Program-made: the position numbers and the translations under genes
Shown: positions 1 through 12,798 of the stretch, piece by piece
How positions within the stretch are numbered: the first letter of the stretch is position 1
Layout: every line of letters begins with the position of its first letter
From: Owenia fusiformis
Taxonomy: Eukaryota; Annelida; Polychaeta; Sabellida; Oweniidae
DNA: 64,000 nucleotides
Reading direction: 5' to 3'
Assembly: GCA_903813345.2 (NCBI GenBank)
Contig: CAIIXF020000002.1
Location: 23,140,455 to 23,204,454, forward strand
Notes under the pieces: model-generated
Told to the model about the DNA's origin: nothing
What the model saw: the letters and a program-made list of their open reading frames with translations, nothing else
The model's database searches: none

Positions 1-3000
1 GTGAGGTGTATTTTTATTCTTTTATGTATCACACAGTCTGATGCACGTCAACAAGAAATACATCAGCTTGAAACGATTCCATCTTCAACTGCATTGACTA
101 TCTCCTCCGTGCAATGATTTATCGCAACCGTGTGTAGACTGAGACTGAGCAGCCGCGTTGGTAAATAAATGTTTACCGTGAATTCTTACATTAAAAGATC
201 ACTTACCTTTGTGCGTTGCTACTCCTTGTTCGGCCAACAGCTGTATAGTTAATTGCATGCTTTTTAACTACTGCTTTTTGTATCCATTGTTAATCATATC
301 ATTATGTTTTTTTTACATTAGGGATGAGTGGAACGGCGTTGATGAAAAACAGCAAAACGTGCATCTTTATGCTAGTATTAATGATTCCAAGTATGTTGTA
401 TGCTCTGTATAATATTTTGATCACGATTAACAATTCCTATATGTAAATGTAGCTTTTTTCCGGCATCATGACATCTGAATATTATATTGAATTAAAACTA
501 CACAGCGGGTTTCTATTACATTGTGTTATATCATATATACTAGTGTAGTAATTAATCTACAATGCAGTTCATATGTTATTATTCATTGATGATCATATTG
601 TAGTAGACCAGCAGTATTACTTTTCTCATGAGATGTACACTCTTCCCTAAATTAATATGCCAGCTAATAGCTTAATCGGATTGATCACAACGTATCACTT
701 TTCAAAACAATGCTACAAATCAATCATTATAATAAAACGATCAATTGAAACCACCAAAAAATCAAAACAACAATAACTTCCGTGAATATTGTATGTCCAC
801 ATGTGGTAGCCCCATCAATATGTGGTATTAAGCCTAATCATTGACCCCCGGCACTGACCATAGACTATAGTCTAAGAGTGTACCTACAATATACTTACCA
901 TTCAAGTTTCAGTCTATAATCCAAGTCTCTGTTCAATTCTGATGCAGTTTGGTCCAGTTTGGTAATGATGAGTTTACCAAGTCTCCAGTCAAGAACAGAA
1001 AACCAATAATGATAATACAAGCAAAGGTATATACTTGTAGTACTTGACTGTTGAGCCTTCTCTATTTACTTTGGCCTTATGACTTTAGCTCCTCTATTAT
1101 TAGACATGGGTGATGGCCTTTCTTCATCATCGGTGGGGGCCTAGTCTACATTGTCTAAATTTAATTATGATTTTCACATTATCTTTGTTTTGTAAACGTC
1201 AAATGTTGCCCATTTTCTCTCGGACTTAGAAGAAAAACGTCACCGTCCACCGTCCGAAGTGTGCTATCTGAATGACCATCAACTTGGTGGACCGTACTTT
1301 CTGACCACGCACGTATATCGCCAATATAGTTTATGCTACTTCTGCTAAGAATGGCTGATGTTGTTCCGTTGAATATCAAGCAGTTAAAAATCAATCATTG
1401 TTTCAGGGCAAACAACATGAAAATCATTAAACCATGACCCGAATCCTCAGTTCAACTCCCCAAATGATATTTTATTGGGCTCAAATATTGACGTTTGTGC
1501 TCTCTGATGAAAAGGAGATGCTAAAACTGAAAAGCCTATTAATTATCTAGGATGTTTTCTTGAATGAATTCCCTTTTGGAAAATAGCTGCATCCTTTGAA
1601 TTTAAGCGTTTAACCTGTTGGGAATGTCTCAGTATGAGAACGATAACTCACGGTTTGCATTGAAAGTTGCGATATTATAATTTCGTGAGTATGCCTTGCT
1701 CCCAAATGGAAAGTTTTCCCTTGTGACATATAACCATATGATAGCGGATGAGATAAGAGTTGGAAATCAGTAATTATGACACTGAGTCACTTACTCTTGT
1801 AGCGATCGTTCGATTGATTAATATCTTGCACGTACTATTTTTAAAGAGTTCGATGTCGCAAAAAGAGAGCTTCATCTTCACTCTTTGAAAAAGAGATAAT
1901 TATTGCTTTAGCCATGGCCAGTCAGGGACGAAGATAGTAACATACCCCATATGCCATATTTAGCACCAGGGTATGTTTGGCTAGACTGAACAACTACTTC
2001 TATCAAACCTGTCAAAATGTATAAGGAACCAGTTTCTTAGAGCAACAAATACTAGTTGTCGTACATTGAATTTTTGTAAATCCCCTGATTTATCAACCAA
2101 ACATGTGGTCATTTTACGTGAAAATATTTCGACACAGGATGGAGTCTTGGAAAAGATGGCAGACCAATTTAAACCATCATTTAGGGGGTGGGATTGCACA
2201 GCGAACAGTCCCAAACAGCTTTACTCATAATTTACCTTTGAAAATAATAACTTGAGGGACCGGATGATATCATCGATTACATGCTATTTTGATTGAACGT
2301 TAACATGACCCATAGGACAAGCTGCAAACGTGAGTTAAATTGAGAATATCATCATTCCATATCACAAAAAGATAAGATAGAATGCAGAACAGTTTTTTGT
2401 TAAGTCATCGTGACCTAACACTCCCGAGCGGGTGCCAACGAACTATGTTTCTTTCTAAATATCTCCCTAATTATCGATAGGGGAATACCTTGAGCCGTTT
2501 AATTTGGCATCATGACAAGGGCCTTTAATACAAAATTGCAAGAAATCAAGACGGGGAGTGAATTGAAAAAGATCACGCTGGCATTGTGGGCGTTTTAAAA
2601 AGATAAGCTCCGATTTTGAAATGCGTCCATTTTTCAAAAGGCTCAAAATAAAAAAGAATGCCCAGTAATGTCCGTTTTTTGGTTTCCCATGTCCGCCTAT
2701 GGAGAGTATCAAATCATCGATATACGACGTTTCGATTTAATCGTTGCTCCCCGCCTTAAAAATATAATAGATTTATTACATATGTTCTATACGGAGAGGG
2801 TTTGATTTCTGCATCCGGGCGATCATAGCGTCAAGTTCTTTTCTAGAAGAAGGCATGTCTACAATTGTAATTTAAGAAACAGGAAAATGAGATGAGTATC
2901 AGAATGGGTTTTCTGGTCATCTAAACATATGTTTCATTCCACGTGCACGTAAAGGATCGGTAACCCATTCTGGTACTCACATCTTTCTGATTACCCGCCT

Positions 3001-3013
3001 GTTTCTGATACAT
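1..3013. other. No recognisable gene (left edge)
   Basis: I see no exon that I can assign to a family here. The open frames are short, AT-rich and lack convincing splice context. A 40-residue hydrophobic open frame at 324-446 and a minus-strand open frame near 1179-1394 were considered and not accepted. Terminal exons of a gene lying to the left cannot be excluded. Confidence 0.4.
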
Positions 3014-3490
3014 ACTGGCGGATCCAGAAGTTAACAAGGGGGAGGGCATTTCAAGGCAGGAAAAGAATTTTGGGCCCCAAAGTTGGGCTCAGATTTTGGA
3101 CATTAAAGGCCCATTTTTAAAATTTGGCCACGTTATGCCTAAAAAGGCCTGTTTTGAGGGCCTACTAGATTTTTGGGCCGCCCTAAAAATGTTTCTGGGG
3201 CCACCCAAGGGGGCCCCATGCCTCCCCCACTGGATACATGTAAAAGCTCTCTCAAGTTATAAAAGAAGTAAAATCATACCATCGGAATGGTAAGAACCGA
3301 TAGAAGGCCGTGATTTTGATCCCTTGCGATTCATTTCTTTTTATGATCCATTTATAAAGTACCATGGCTATCCGTGAAAGGCATATGAGAATGCAAGAGC
3401 CTCTAAAAATTTAAAAGCAAGACTTGTGAAATCGGGGTAAAGATTGAAATTATCCCGGGCCCCCAGCCCCCCCCCCCCTAATCCGCCAGT
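3014..3490. mobile_element. Inverted-repeat element with ACTGGCGGAT ends
   Basis: The segment starts ACTGGCGGATCC and ends ATCCGCCAGT, a 10-bp terminal inverted repeat. The interior has G-rich and C-rich runs typical of non-autonomous DNA transposons, with gggg stretches just inside the left end and a long C run just inside the right end. No clear target-site duplication and no transposase frame are visible, so the superfamily is open. The short open frame inside it is not a gene. Confidence 0.55.
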
Positions 3491-6400
3491 GTATCCTGTT
3501 GCGTAATCCAGCTGTTCTCACTTTGCACTTATGTAATATCCGAATATTGTTCTGAATTACTTCAAGTATTTCCAGTGATAATCCACCTGAGTATTACGTT
3601 GATTGTTGTTACACATCAATTAATCCTAGAACTAATAGTGGGAATTCAAGAATATTTACATCATATGTAGTACACTGAGAACAGATGATTAAAATATAGG
3701 CCCCGGGAACTAAACGTTATTGTGTATTCACAAGATCTAGGATGAAGAAAACAGATCTCAAATGCGCTTTGAAACATTACCTGATCTTCATCAAAAGCAA
3801 CGACAACACCAAAACATATCATTGATTTAATCCTTATCAAATTCGACGTAAACCCTAAATAGAATATCAAAACAAGACAAAAACCAAGCATACTGAAGAA
3901 GCTAAAATCGCATTGATTCAAGTGATTGATTTAATTCTTGTTCAAATAGATGGAATATTATATGGGTATGATATGGAGCTCGAAATATATCGATGGTCCA
4001 TGTTGCCACCAACGGCCGTTATGGGGTTAATTCCCCTTATGTTTGAACAGTGCGAAAGAACATCATATTTTCATTAAACAAGAACATGCAAAATGTCACT
4101 ACCTGCCATTTGTAACAGACGCCGACCGCCGGACACTGTGCATAAAAGAGTGCGAGACTTTAACAATAGAAATATTTTAACGCAGGACTATGCATCATTA
4201 ACACATCGAACACACTGAAATAAACAAAATGAGTTGGTCTACACGATTCATTCCGTGTATGCGAAACCAGCTCCCTCTGCAACTGCTTTCATAAACTAAA
4301 GAATGCGTGAAGGATCCTTGTCACAGCTTATTACAAAGTGCAATTGCAGAATTTGCCATTGCATTTTATTCATTTCTTCCATTAAACATAAATGTATTCC
4401 TTCAGTTAACAATAATATACAAGCAATTGATTGCCAAAGTTTTATAAAAACATTAGCAAATAAAAACACAAAACCATACTTGTTAAAGAATAAATATACA
4501 AGTTTTGTAGAGACACAGAAACCTTACACTTTACTGTCTTAAGCACAGTTGTCAAAAGGGGAAATACATAACAGTTCAGCCATTCAGCCATTCACGAGGA
4601 AAACAAACCCCAAATATCCCAATATCTAATGCACACATTTAATATCCAACCCAGACCATGCAGGTATCATTTCCCGATTCAAATGCATAAGATAGAATAC
4701 CTTCAAAATATACTTTTCAATTATCACCAAAATAGTCCCAAAATAATATCATTGGGGTTGTTTGTTTGACCTCACGACTTAGCTCACTTTACCAGAAGTA
4801 ATGAAATATTATTTTACAGAAATATTGTGAAACCTTACCTTGAAATGAGATAATTGATGCTGGTAGTATTAAAGATCTAGTATACGTCCAGTAGGTAATC
4901 TCTGATATGATAGACTACAGTAAATAACGAAGCTCAGCTCCTCTAGCCACAGGTTATCGTTAAGTAACACCTCTCTCGCCGTTGCTTTTGGCTAAAAATG
5001 CCCACTCAAATACCGAACGGGCGCAAAAATGTATTTTCAACTGACAGTGGAGATAAGAGTACATGTAAATCTACCTACCTGTCTTACATAGTTACTTTGG
5101 TCTCATACCACGGAGATTCCTGATGTCGACTAATTTAAGGATTATTTGCAAGTTTTCTACTGAAATAAACATTTTTGCCATGATCATCTGTTATCGTCAG
5201 ATTATATATTTTTTTATAATTTCTCTCCCTTATAAACTAAAGGCCTATAATATTTCCCAAGAAAGCATATGCCAACCATTGGATGTTATTTGCAAATAAT
5301 CGCATACGCTTATTTTAAATTTTTGAACACAATATTGATATGGGTGGTTATTACATACGGGACGTCGGGGTTAATGTCTTAGATTAGATTTCATAAGTTG
5401 TATTTTACGATAGTTCTTGACTTACAGAGAATGAACTTCATTTTTAGCTATGTATATTTCATACTGAGTCTTGAATGCTAATTATGTAGTAGGTATTCCT
5501 TAAATAAATCCTTGGTTCCATTATTCCGGCGATCGGGACATAATTTCCATTCCAATACAGTGGCCTTAGGTTCAACCTGAGGTTCAACCGACCCGTCAGA
5601 GAATTTAGAATCTCTTGAAAGAAAAAAAGTGAGACGAGGATCTAATAAGATTAGCAAGTGATCCTGGTCTGGCACTCAGGTATATCCTTGTACGTTTGGA
5701 TGTTGATTTCCCTTAAGTTCAGAATTAAAACAAAGGCACCGTGAACAACATAGCAGATCACTAAATTGAGTACTTAAAGCCAAATTCAGAAGCGAGTTTT
5801 ATACAATGAGGCATATCGAGAAACGGGAATTAAAAAAAATCTTGTGATTTGCTAAGCGGTATTCAAAAGTTATTTATATGAATATTTAAATCGCACGAGA
5901 TATAACCAACAAATTAAATCCCTGAAAATTACCGTAAAAGTTGGTGGATACTTTCTTGAATATCAATCCAAATTAGAATAAAATTAATGAATGATAAAAA
6001 CATATTTTCAAACTTTACATTTGGATTTCATGATTATGATTTTACCATCTACTGCAATCATATGATTCCTGTCATGCTTTGGTATAAAAGATAGCCTAAA
6101 CACTTTTGAATAACAATAATAATTTACGATAATGCGAACTGATAACAATACAGCACCCAATGGTGCAATAGAAACAGATCAAACTACTTCAATATGATGT
6201 ATTTGCGATGATTAACGTATTTATAGTAACGCATCGACACAGTTTACGGTCGTGTTGAAAGGTAACTACTCAAGCATCGCACTAACTACATTCAAAGGTA
6301 TGTAAATAGTTCTGGGATCAATTGAAAGGTACACGGGCCATTTTAGATTGTTTTTCCGTTCATTCTTCGATTTACAGAATATCACTATTCCTTTAAATCA

Positions 6401-6596
6401 GGAAGCAGGTGCATGCTAAGGAGAGTAACAGAGACCATGTGGCGAGCAACGTTTTCATAGATTTCAATTCATTTTTAAACTGATGTAGATTTCATAACGG
6501 ATGAGCCACGGATATTCCTTTATCATTTCCTTGAATTTATACGTTTCTCCATATTTAATCCTAAAAGGTGTAGCTATAGGGATCCATATATTTTAC
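3491..6596. other. Gene-free stretch with one repeat fragment
   Basis: No gene is recognised. At 4084-4140 lies a partial copy of a dispersed repeat beginning with the words ATGCAAAATGTCAC and CTGCCATTTGTAACAGAC, seen again near 9.7, 28.6, 43.6 and 47.1 kb. The rest is unassigned AT-rich sequence. Confidence 0.45.
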
Positions 6597-7883
6597 ACGG
6601 TGTATAACCCAAACGCTCCTACATGCACGATGGAGCGTTTCATTACTGAAATTAAACAAAGAAACGCTCCGGAGTAGGAAAACTGGCTGGCGGGAATGAT
6701 GAGCCGTCTGACGATTTCCCCAATAATGGGAATAAGAGGTATGAGTTACATATTTCGAGTATACCATTCGATGGGTGTGATATTCATGTTGTACTTGGCT
6801 GGCTGTTGACGTTTGAAGCAATTAGGAAGAGCTGTACGAAGCAGTATAGTTATCAAAATCCAAAAACGTATTTGTCATTCTACCTGTCAAAACCCCTTTT
6901 GTCGATACATATGATTAGTTGAGCCAAGATTAGAGCACCAACGTATATTTAGTCAAATTCCAATGCTTCAACGCAAAATACATTATCGTAATAGTGATTT
7001 TATGACCGAGAATCCAGTCTTAAAAATGACATTCTCATATTCAAGAAACGCTCCGATCTGGTTAACACAGTGAACTGGAAACGCTCCGGTAATCTAGATC
7101 TGTTTAGGAAATATATAGCTTGCCTTTCCTTTTCAGGAAGAGAAAGAAAAGATCTATTATACCCCTTGGCATCAAAAGAAGAGAGATTAATTCACATATA
7201 AATTTTCGTTTTTTCTATAGTTTTATGATTTAGCACACATGTAGGCATGACATCATCTAATGTAGGCTTAAATCAGCTAGTTGCACACGTTTAGCACCAC
7301 CAGGTTCAGATGTTTCAATTTGCCTAACAAGTACAACACGTTTGTGAGAGAAAGATTCGATTCGGAACTCTTCTCTAATCATCTGAAAATGATATCAAAA
7401 CAAAATGGTAAGAGCGTTTCTAAAATTGTGTTCTAAATCGACGGATCGTTTCGAGGAAAAAAAGCGATTTCTTGAGAACAAGTAATGGATTTGAACTGGG
7501 ATTTTAGGAAATGAGAATATACGAGTTTGTGATCTACTACTTTAACAGAAAGATTAACGTTTTCATAGAAATACTAGTTTAATTCGTAATTTGTGGTCAA
7601 ATCGTCATCTTCAGATTCGTTCGATCTACACTACGGAGCTTTGATCAAGCAAATAACAGTTTACCACCAGAAGTTGAATAAATAAGATCTTTGCTCACGG
7701 TATTGTTCATCGAATGGTACATAATACTTCACCATAACATATGATATGTAAGAGAAACGAGAGAAACAATACTGACGGTCATAGTGGAATCTTCATAAGC
7801 CGCCATTTTATTTCGCTCTGGAGCGTTTCCGCGTAAATGAAACGCTCCGTCGTGCATGTAGGAGCGTTTGGGTTATACACCGT
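6597..7883. mobile_element. 1.29-kb inverted-repeat element with GAAACGCTCC motifs
   Basis: The left end (from 6597) reads ACGGTGTATAACCCAAACG, and the same sequence occurs inverted at the right end (to 7883). The terminal repeats run about 45 bp with one mismatch region. The decamer GAAACGCTCC or its shorter form AACGCTCC occurs about eight times in both orientations, at each end and near 7045 and 7080. No long open frame is present, so it is non-autonomous. I cannot see a convincing target-site duplication. The motif repeats may be transposase-binding sites (inference). Confidence 0.6.
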
Positions 7884-8848
7884 CATTAGGAGGTATCAGG
7901 GGAAGGAGCTCGCTCACACAGCCTATATTTAGTATGGTTAAAAAAATGCGTCAAGTCTTTGGACTAAATCACTAGGCTTATAATGCAATTATGTTTACGA
8001 GGCGGGGGGGGGGGGTTGAAGCCATACCCAGTTGCCTGTAATGATAGATTCTCGCTTTCAAGGGCTTAAAGGCCAATACACGTTGATAACCTCAACCGCA
8101 TCTCGGCCGTGAATATTTAGAAACAAGACGATGTGCGAAGAAAAGAAAACAGAAGGAGGAAGGGGATGATTAATTATTTGAGTACTAGATAAATAGTTTG
8201 AGCAAATTCTAGGCCACCCTTTCTGTTAACCTAAAAGATTTAAAAAGGCAATCATAACTTTTGAAGATTGCTCTTTGTACAGTTATTTCTTGAGGTTTTG
8301 GCACATTATTTTAAGAGTTGTCCAGAACTCCTCGGTGAAATGTGCCCTGGGACTGTGCCACGAAATCCCGAACGCATTCAAGGAAACATCTTTCGCAAAC
8401 GTGAGATCAGAAGGGGTGTGGTAAAACCAAAATATGGAAGGAATATTATTTATTGAGTCGATTTAACACTTTTTGATTAGCCAAAGATAGGCGCGTTCTC
8501 ATCTCCGCACGCCCGGTGTAAAATAAATTATAGTCCCCTTTCCTTACGGCCCTTACTGGCCCTGGCTGTGTAAGGAAAATGATTATAATTAGGTCACCAT
8601 GTAAATCAATAGAGAGTAGGACCAAAATTTGATAGGACCACCTACCCTTTTACACCGGTCTTCAGCGAGACTCTGGGTCAGCTCTGGTCGTCACTGTGTT
8701 CTGACCGACGTAAGCCGAGCGACAGAAGATGGCCCTACCAGTGTTTCCTCCTATTGGTCTCTGAAGTTACTCATTTCTTGTGCCGCTATTTATATGAAGC
8801 GAAAATATCTGGCTGGATCTGTGTAGCAGCGGTTTTTTCTTAATTGGT
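7884..8848. other. No recognisable gene
   Basis: This stretch contains a run of about 13 G near 8003 and short unsupported open frames. Nothing in it could be assigned to a gene or repeat family. Confidence 0.4.
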
Positions 8849-9022
8849 GGATTTACACTAGCGCGCTAAGACGTCTTAGCTAAAACATTTTAACGTTAAA
8901 ACGTTTTACTCCAGATTTACCCAAGAGCTCTCGGCTAAGAGCGCTTAGCTAAAACGTTTTAGGACCCTAGTCATAGCCAAGACGTCTTAGCGTTAAAACG
9001 TGTTACAAGCAAGTGTAAATCC
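8849..9022. mobile_element. Palindrome-rich small inverted-repeat element
   Basis: The segment begins GGATTTACACT and ends AGTGTAAATCC, a perfect 11-bp terminal inverted repeat spanning 174 bp. Its interior is built from short palindromes, including AAGACGTCTT, TTAACGTTAA, GAGCTC and AAAACGTTTT. Related words (CTAAGACGTCTT, CTAAAACGTTTTAG, GTGTAAA) recur at about 9400-9540, where the end reads TAGTGTAAATT. That second block could be a diverged copy, or the far end of a larger element of about 690 bp. Confidence 0.5.
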
Positions 9023-11100
9023 ATCGGTTTTAGCTAAGAGCTCTTAGCCCGTTTTTTTGCGTTGCGCCGAACGAAACATTTGAAACTTTCCATTTACATA
9101 TGTCGCATGGTCCTTTATTTTGTCGTATCCCTTGTTCCCAATATCATCCCAAAATAATTGAGAAGAACTTATTTGCCTGGCGATTTATCATATCCTAATT
9201 TATGCATAAAATCTCCCTGCTCTCTTTCATGCTTATAACAATGCTGTCTTTATGACATATTTTTCTGAAACCGATGCATTCTTTATTACAAAGTCGGGTA
9301 CAAAGTATAGAAGCGGGAAAGGAATAGCTATATTGACTGAACCGTCCTTCAACCAGTACTGAACTGCTTTTTTCATTTTACATGTATACCTACATATCTC
9401 TAAGACGTTTTAGGAAAACAGGTGTAAACTCGATCCTATTTCCTAAGACGTCTTGAAAATGGTAATGTAAACTCAACTTAATTTTTCTAAAACGTTTTAG
9501 CCAAAACGTCTTGGAATGCTGCGCGTAGTGTAAATTGGGCTAATGACGCTAAAAATATATTTAGTCCAAATCCATATTAATGACCTCTTTTGCAAAGGGT
9601 GACAAATCATGTTATCAGTAACACTGAAAGAAAACGCTGTAAAAGGCTGACACTAACAGTATCTGTATGACAAGGAAATAACATGCAAAATGTCACCACT
9701 TCCCATTTGTTACAGACGCCGAACGCCACCCGCCGAACAACGCCAACAAAAAGGTTGGACCCTATAGCAATATGTCATCTATAATGACATAAAAACTGAA
9801 ATTCTATACAGATAATTATTCAAGTAAAAAGCTTTTACTGGGTAAGTAATATGAGTGGTAATAACTCATAAAATATAATTGTATGAGACTCATCTCATCA
9901 AAACTCACAAATCAGCTAATTATTCTAAAAAGGCTTTTACAAGTTTATTACTAAATAGAAAGACGGCATATTCTGGTGATGACTCATTACATGTGAATGT
10001 GAACAAGTTGCACTTTCCATAATCATCAGGCTGCTTTAAGTACCCTCAACATCAGAATTACTCTGGTGCTATACGTATTCATATATGTAAAAATATTCGA
10101 TAAATATACAGCATATGTAAAGATATACACTTGAGATGATGCTGGTGATCTCAACGACCTAAAAGTGGTTGTTATTGCCTTGATGGGTGGGAGGGGGGCA
10201 ATATGAAATAAATGCAAGAGTCCGCTATGAATATGCCATGAAAGCATTAATGCAGTAAGTTTTATATTGGTTAGGTTCTAGCGACTGGATTTGGTAAGTG
10301 ATGGTCAAAGAATAATCTAATTCAGAGTGCAGATAAATCAATCTTTTAAAGAATGAGAATCAAATATATAGAAAAGATTCAGTGATTTATCATTTATCAT
10401 TGCAACAGCTGACAGTATATCAACATGATCAATAGAGCGATCCTTTGAATGAGGCAATTGGTCATATTGGGTCAATGATCTCGTAGTAAATAGTAAATAA
10501 AAACGTCCTCCTTCACAATAATTTCAATACAGTATGATTAATTGACTTCTTTATTTTAATTTTTAATTTTTCATAAGTTCTTCCAATACTTTTCAATAAT
10601 AACAAAACAGGGAAAAGGTTGTAGTAACAGATTTTACACAAGCTGAAATGATATAGCCAATTCAATTAATGTCACAGTCACAATTGCTGCGGCAGCAATA
10701 GGCTCTTAAATGTCTATAGCCAATAGCAATTGTAGTACAGCCACGGCATTAAAACGGTAACATACAGTCCAATATGTGAGGGTAGGCACATTGGAGTTTT
10801 TTTAGTTTAAGGAGATAGGAAATCTGCGATTGCCGTAAGACCTGCCAGTGATGACATACATTTACCTCAGGGCGATGGGCGTCACTGCGGCGCTTGTTGA
10901 TCGCAGCTGTCACGGGTATTTCTTGCGACCAATAAACTGATAAATAAATAATTTTATTGAGATTTAAGAGAGTAGTTTTTCTAACATGATTTAATACAAA
11001 GATAATATGACTTTATGGATCATTTATTATTATATTTCACTAATTAATATGTACTTTTACTACAATATTACAAGACATAAATCAATATATAGTCACTTTG
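9023..11100. other. Gene-free stretch with dispersed repeats
   Basis: No gene is recognised. It contains the second palindrome-rich block (about 9400-9540). It also holds a copy of the ATGCAAAATGTCACC family at about 9680-9795, which here keeps both halves: the CCATTTGTTACAGAC word and the later ATATGTCAT...ATGACATAAAA hairpin. Confidence 0.4.
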
Positions 11101-11302
11101 CAGGCCCGTAGCCAGGATTTGCCAAGGGGGGGTTCAGTTTTCAAAAATTTCCAGGGGGGTTCACATTTGACAATTTTGGCCCAAATATGGCTAAAATCAC
11201 TTGAGAAGTGCTCAAAATGGTGAAAAACTGCATGATTTTGAAAGAATCTTTGGCCAAGGGGGGGGGGGGGAAACCCTGCGAACCCCCCTGGCTACGGGCC
11301 TG
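11101..11302. mobile_element. MITE with CAGGCCCGTAGCCAGG ends and 5-bp TSD
   Basis: It begins CAGGCCCGTAGCCAGG and ends CCTGGCTACGGGCCTG, a perfect 16-bp terminal inverted repeat. It is flanked on both sides by CTTTG, an apparent 5-bp target-site duplication. The body is a G-rich left part and C-rich right part with no coding capacity. A second complete copy at 23526-23726 has its own 5-bp duplication, which supports real transposition. Confidence 0.75.
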
Positions 11303-11885
11303 CTTTGGTAAAGAACAAGTTAAGATCAGGATAAAATATGTTACATCAAAAGCTTAAACTGAATAGAATAAAATAAATACGAGATGATACGTGTACATTT
11401 GTGAAATAGATAGATCAATAGTACAGAGTGCATGTACTTTTGAGTTTCATTTCTAAATGGATTTCGAAAATGAGTTTTCTTGTGTTATGTCAAATATACA
11501 TAATTTACTCGTGTATGATGTTTTTATTTTGGATTGCTTACAATTATATACTCGCTACCCATATTTTACATGTATCAATTACACTGCCCACTCATATAAA
11601 GCATGAATAAATGATGATGATATTTGTAAAATGTATCTATTATCATAAAGGATTCAATACATTGAAATATATTGATGTGACTTCATTTTGGAAATTATAT
11701 CAAAGAAAATGTGGGAAAGAAATGAATCACATTCCCTCCACCTCTTAGTTAACTTTTGACTGCCATTACTGCCATCTATAGCTATCAACAGTGTTGCAAG
11801 CAAAGTATCCAGAATACATCAGCATTCAAATATGAACTTTTCATCTATATTCCAAATAAATAACAGTCCTTAACTACCATCCTAA
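11303..11885. other. No recognisable gene
   Basis: AT-rich sequence with no supported exon or repeat. Confidence 0.35.
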
Positions 11886-11887
11886 TA

Positions 11888-12055
11888 CAGTGAAACATGT
11901 CTAGTGGATCACCCTTGGTACCTCTAAAGTGTTCCACTTGGGAGGTGTTCCACTTATAGAGGTACATTAAGTCAGTTGATCTTGGGACTCTGAAAGGTGT
12001 TTCACAAACAGAGGTGTTCCACTTGTAGAGGTGTTCCACTTTAAAGGTTTCACTG
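11888..12055. mobile_element. mariner-type MITE with TA TSD (GTTCCACTT family)
   Basis: It begins CAGTGAAAC, ends GTTTCACTG, and is flanked by TA on both sides. The body repeats the words GTGTTCCACTT and AGAGGT. Sister copies lie at 20345-20503 and 46403-46578, also with TA flanks. Fragments lie near 13530-13605, 23930, 47020-47100 and 48540-48610. It is a non-autonomous Tc1/mariner-style element by target site; no transposase is seen. Confidence 0.7.
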
Positions 12056-12489
12056 TATATAATACTTGACATACATTGATCAACAAAACCTCCATATATA
12101 AATTACCATAGTTATAACATTTTTAAAGAAAACCAATATTTGGCAATTTCCATGATTTGATTAAATAATCAATCAGATCTAATGAAGCGATGTGATTGGC
12201 CTATTTTATAATATCACTTGGGCAGTTACCATAAGTTTCTTCTCTATATTTATATTCCTCCACTGTCCATAAGTTAGTAATCTAAGCCACCAATTGTTTG
12301 TTGTTGTGCGTATTGCTATGGTAACATCAAGCTGTTTATTACATGATTACTTACACCTGGAAAATAAGTTTCTCATTTTATTCACTTCATACTAGCAATG
12401 TCAAAGGACTAGATTGAGTATGGCAACTTCAACTTTAAATACAAAGCCTCTTATATTTAAATTATAATCATTTATTTAAAACAGGTTTC

Positions 12490-12668
12490 TTCAAGTCATG
12501 ATTGTCTGCATGAAATCCGAACTGTCCTTTAGCACATTAAAACAAAGCTTCATGGAGCAACTCTACAAGAAGTTTCAGATGACTAGCTCAACTAGATGCA
12601 CTTTTGTGCACAAAAGTTCATTCTCTTGAAATTAAGGGGGAGAATTTATTTATTTGACACCCTGTACA
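12490..12668. repeat. Solo end of a mariner-like element
   Basis: About 180 bp ending TTATTTGACACCCTGTA is homologous to the right end of the larger element at 54385-54542. Both share AGATGACTAGCTCAACTAG and CTCTTGAAATTAAGGG. No left terminus is seen here, so it is a fragment. Confidence 0.55.
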
Positions 12669-12798
12669 TGTACATGTACTAGAGTGGTTGAAAAGCAACA
12701 AATTAAATTAGTTCAATTTAAAACATCAGTAACATATCCTACAAAAAATGAAGTAAGTACCATAATATAAAAATATTTGTTAGTGATGACAGTGCCAT

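Noticed and set aside
324-446. Small plus-strand open frame of 40 residues with a hydrophobic stretch resembling a signal anchor
   Set aside because: No splice partner, family match or promoter signal could be supported, and AT-rich DNA often gives hydrophobic frames.
1179-1394. Minus-strand 71-codon frame with less biased composition
   Set aside because: It has an acceptor-like AG upstream but no recognisable domain and no second exon.
5478-5675. Minus-strand 65-codon frame with a pyrimidine tract before it
   Set aside because: No homology recognised and no linked exons; could be a terminal exon, but unsupported.
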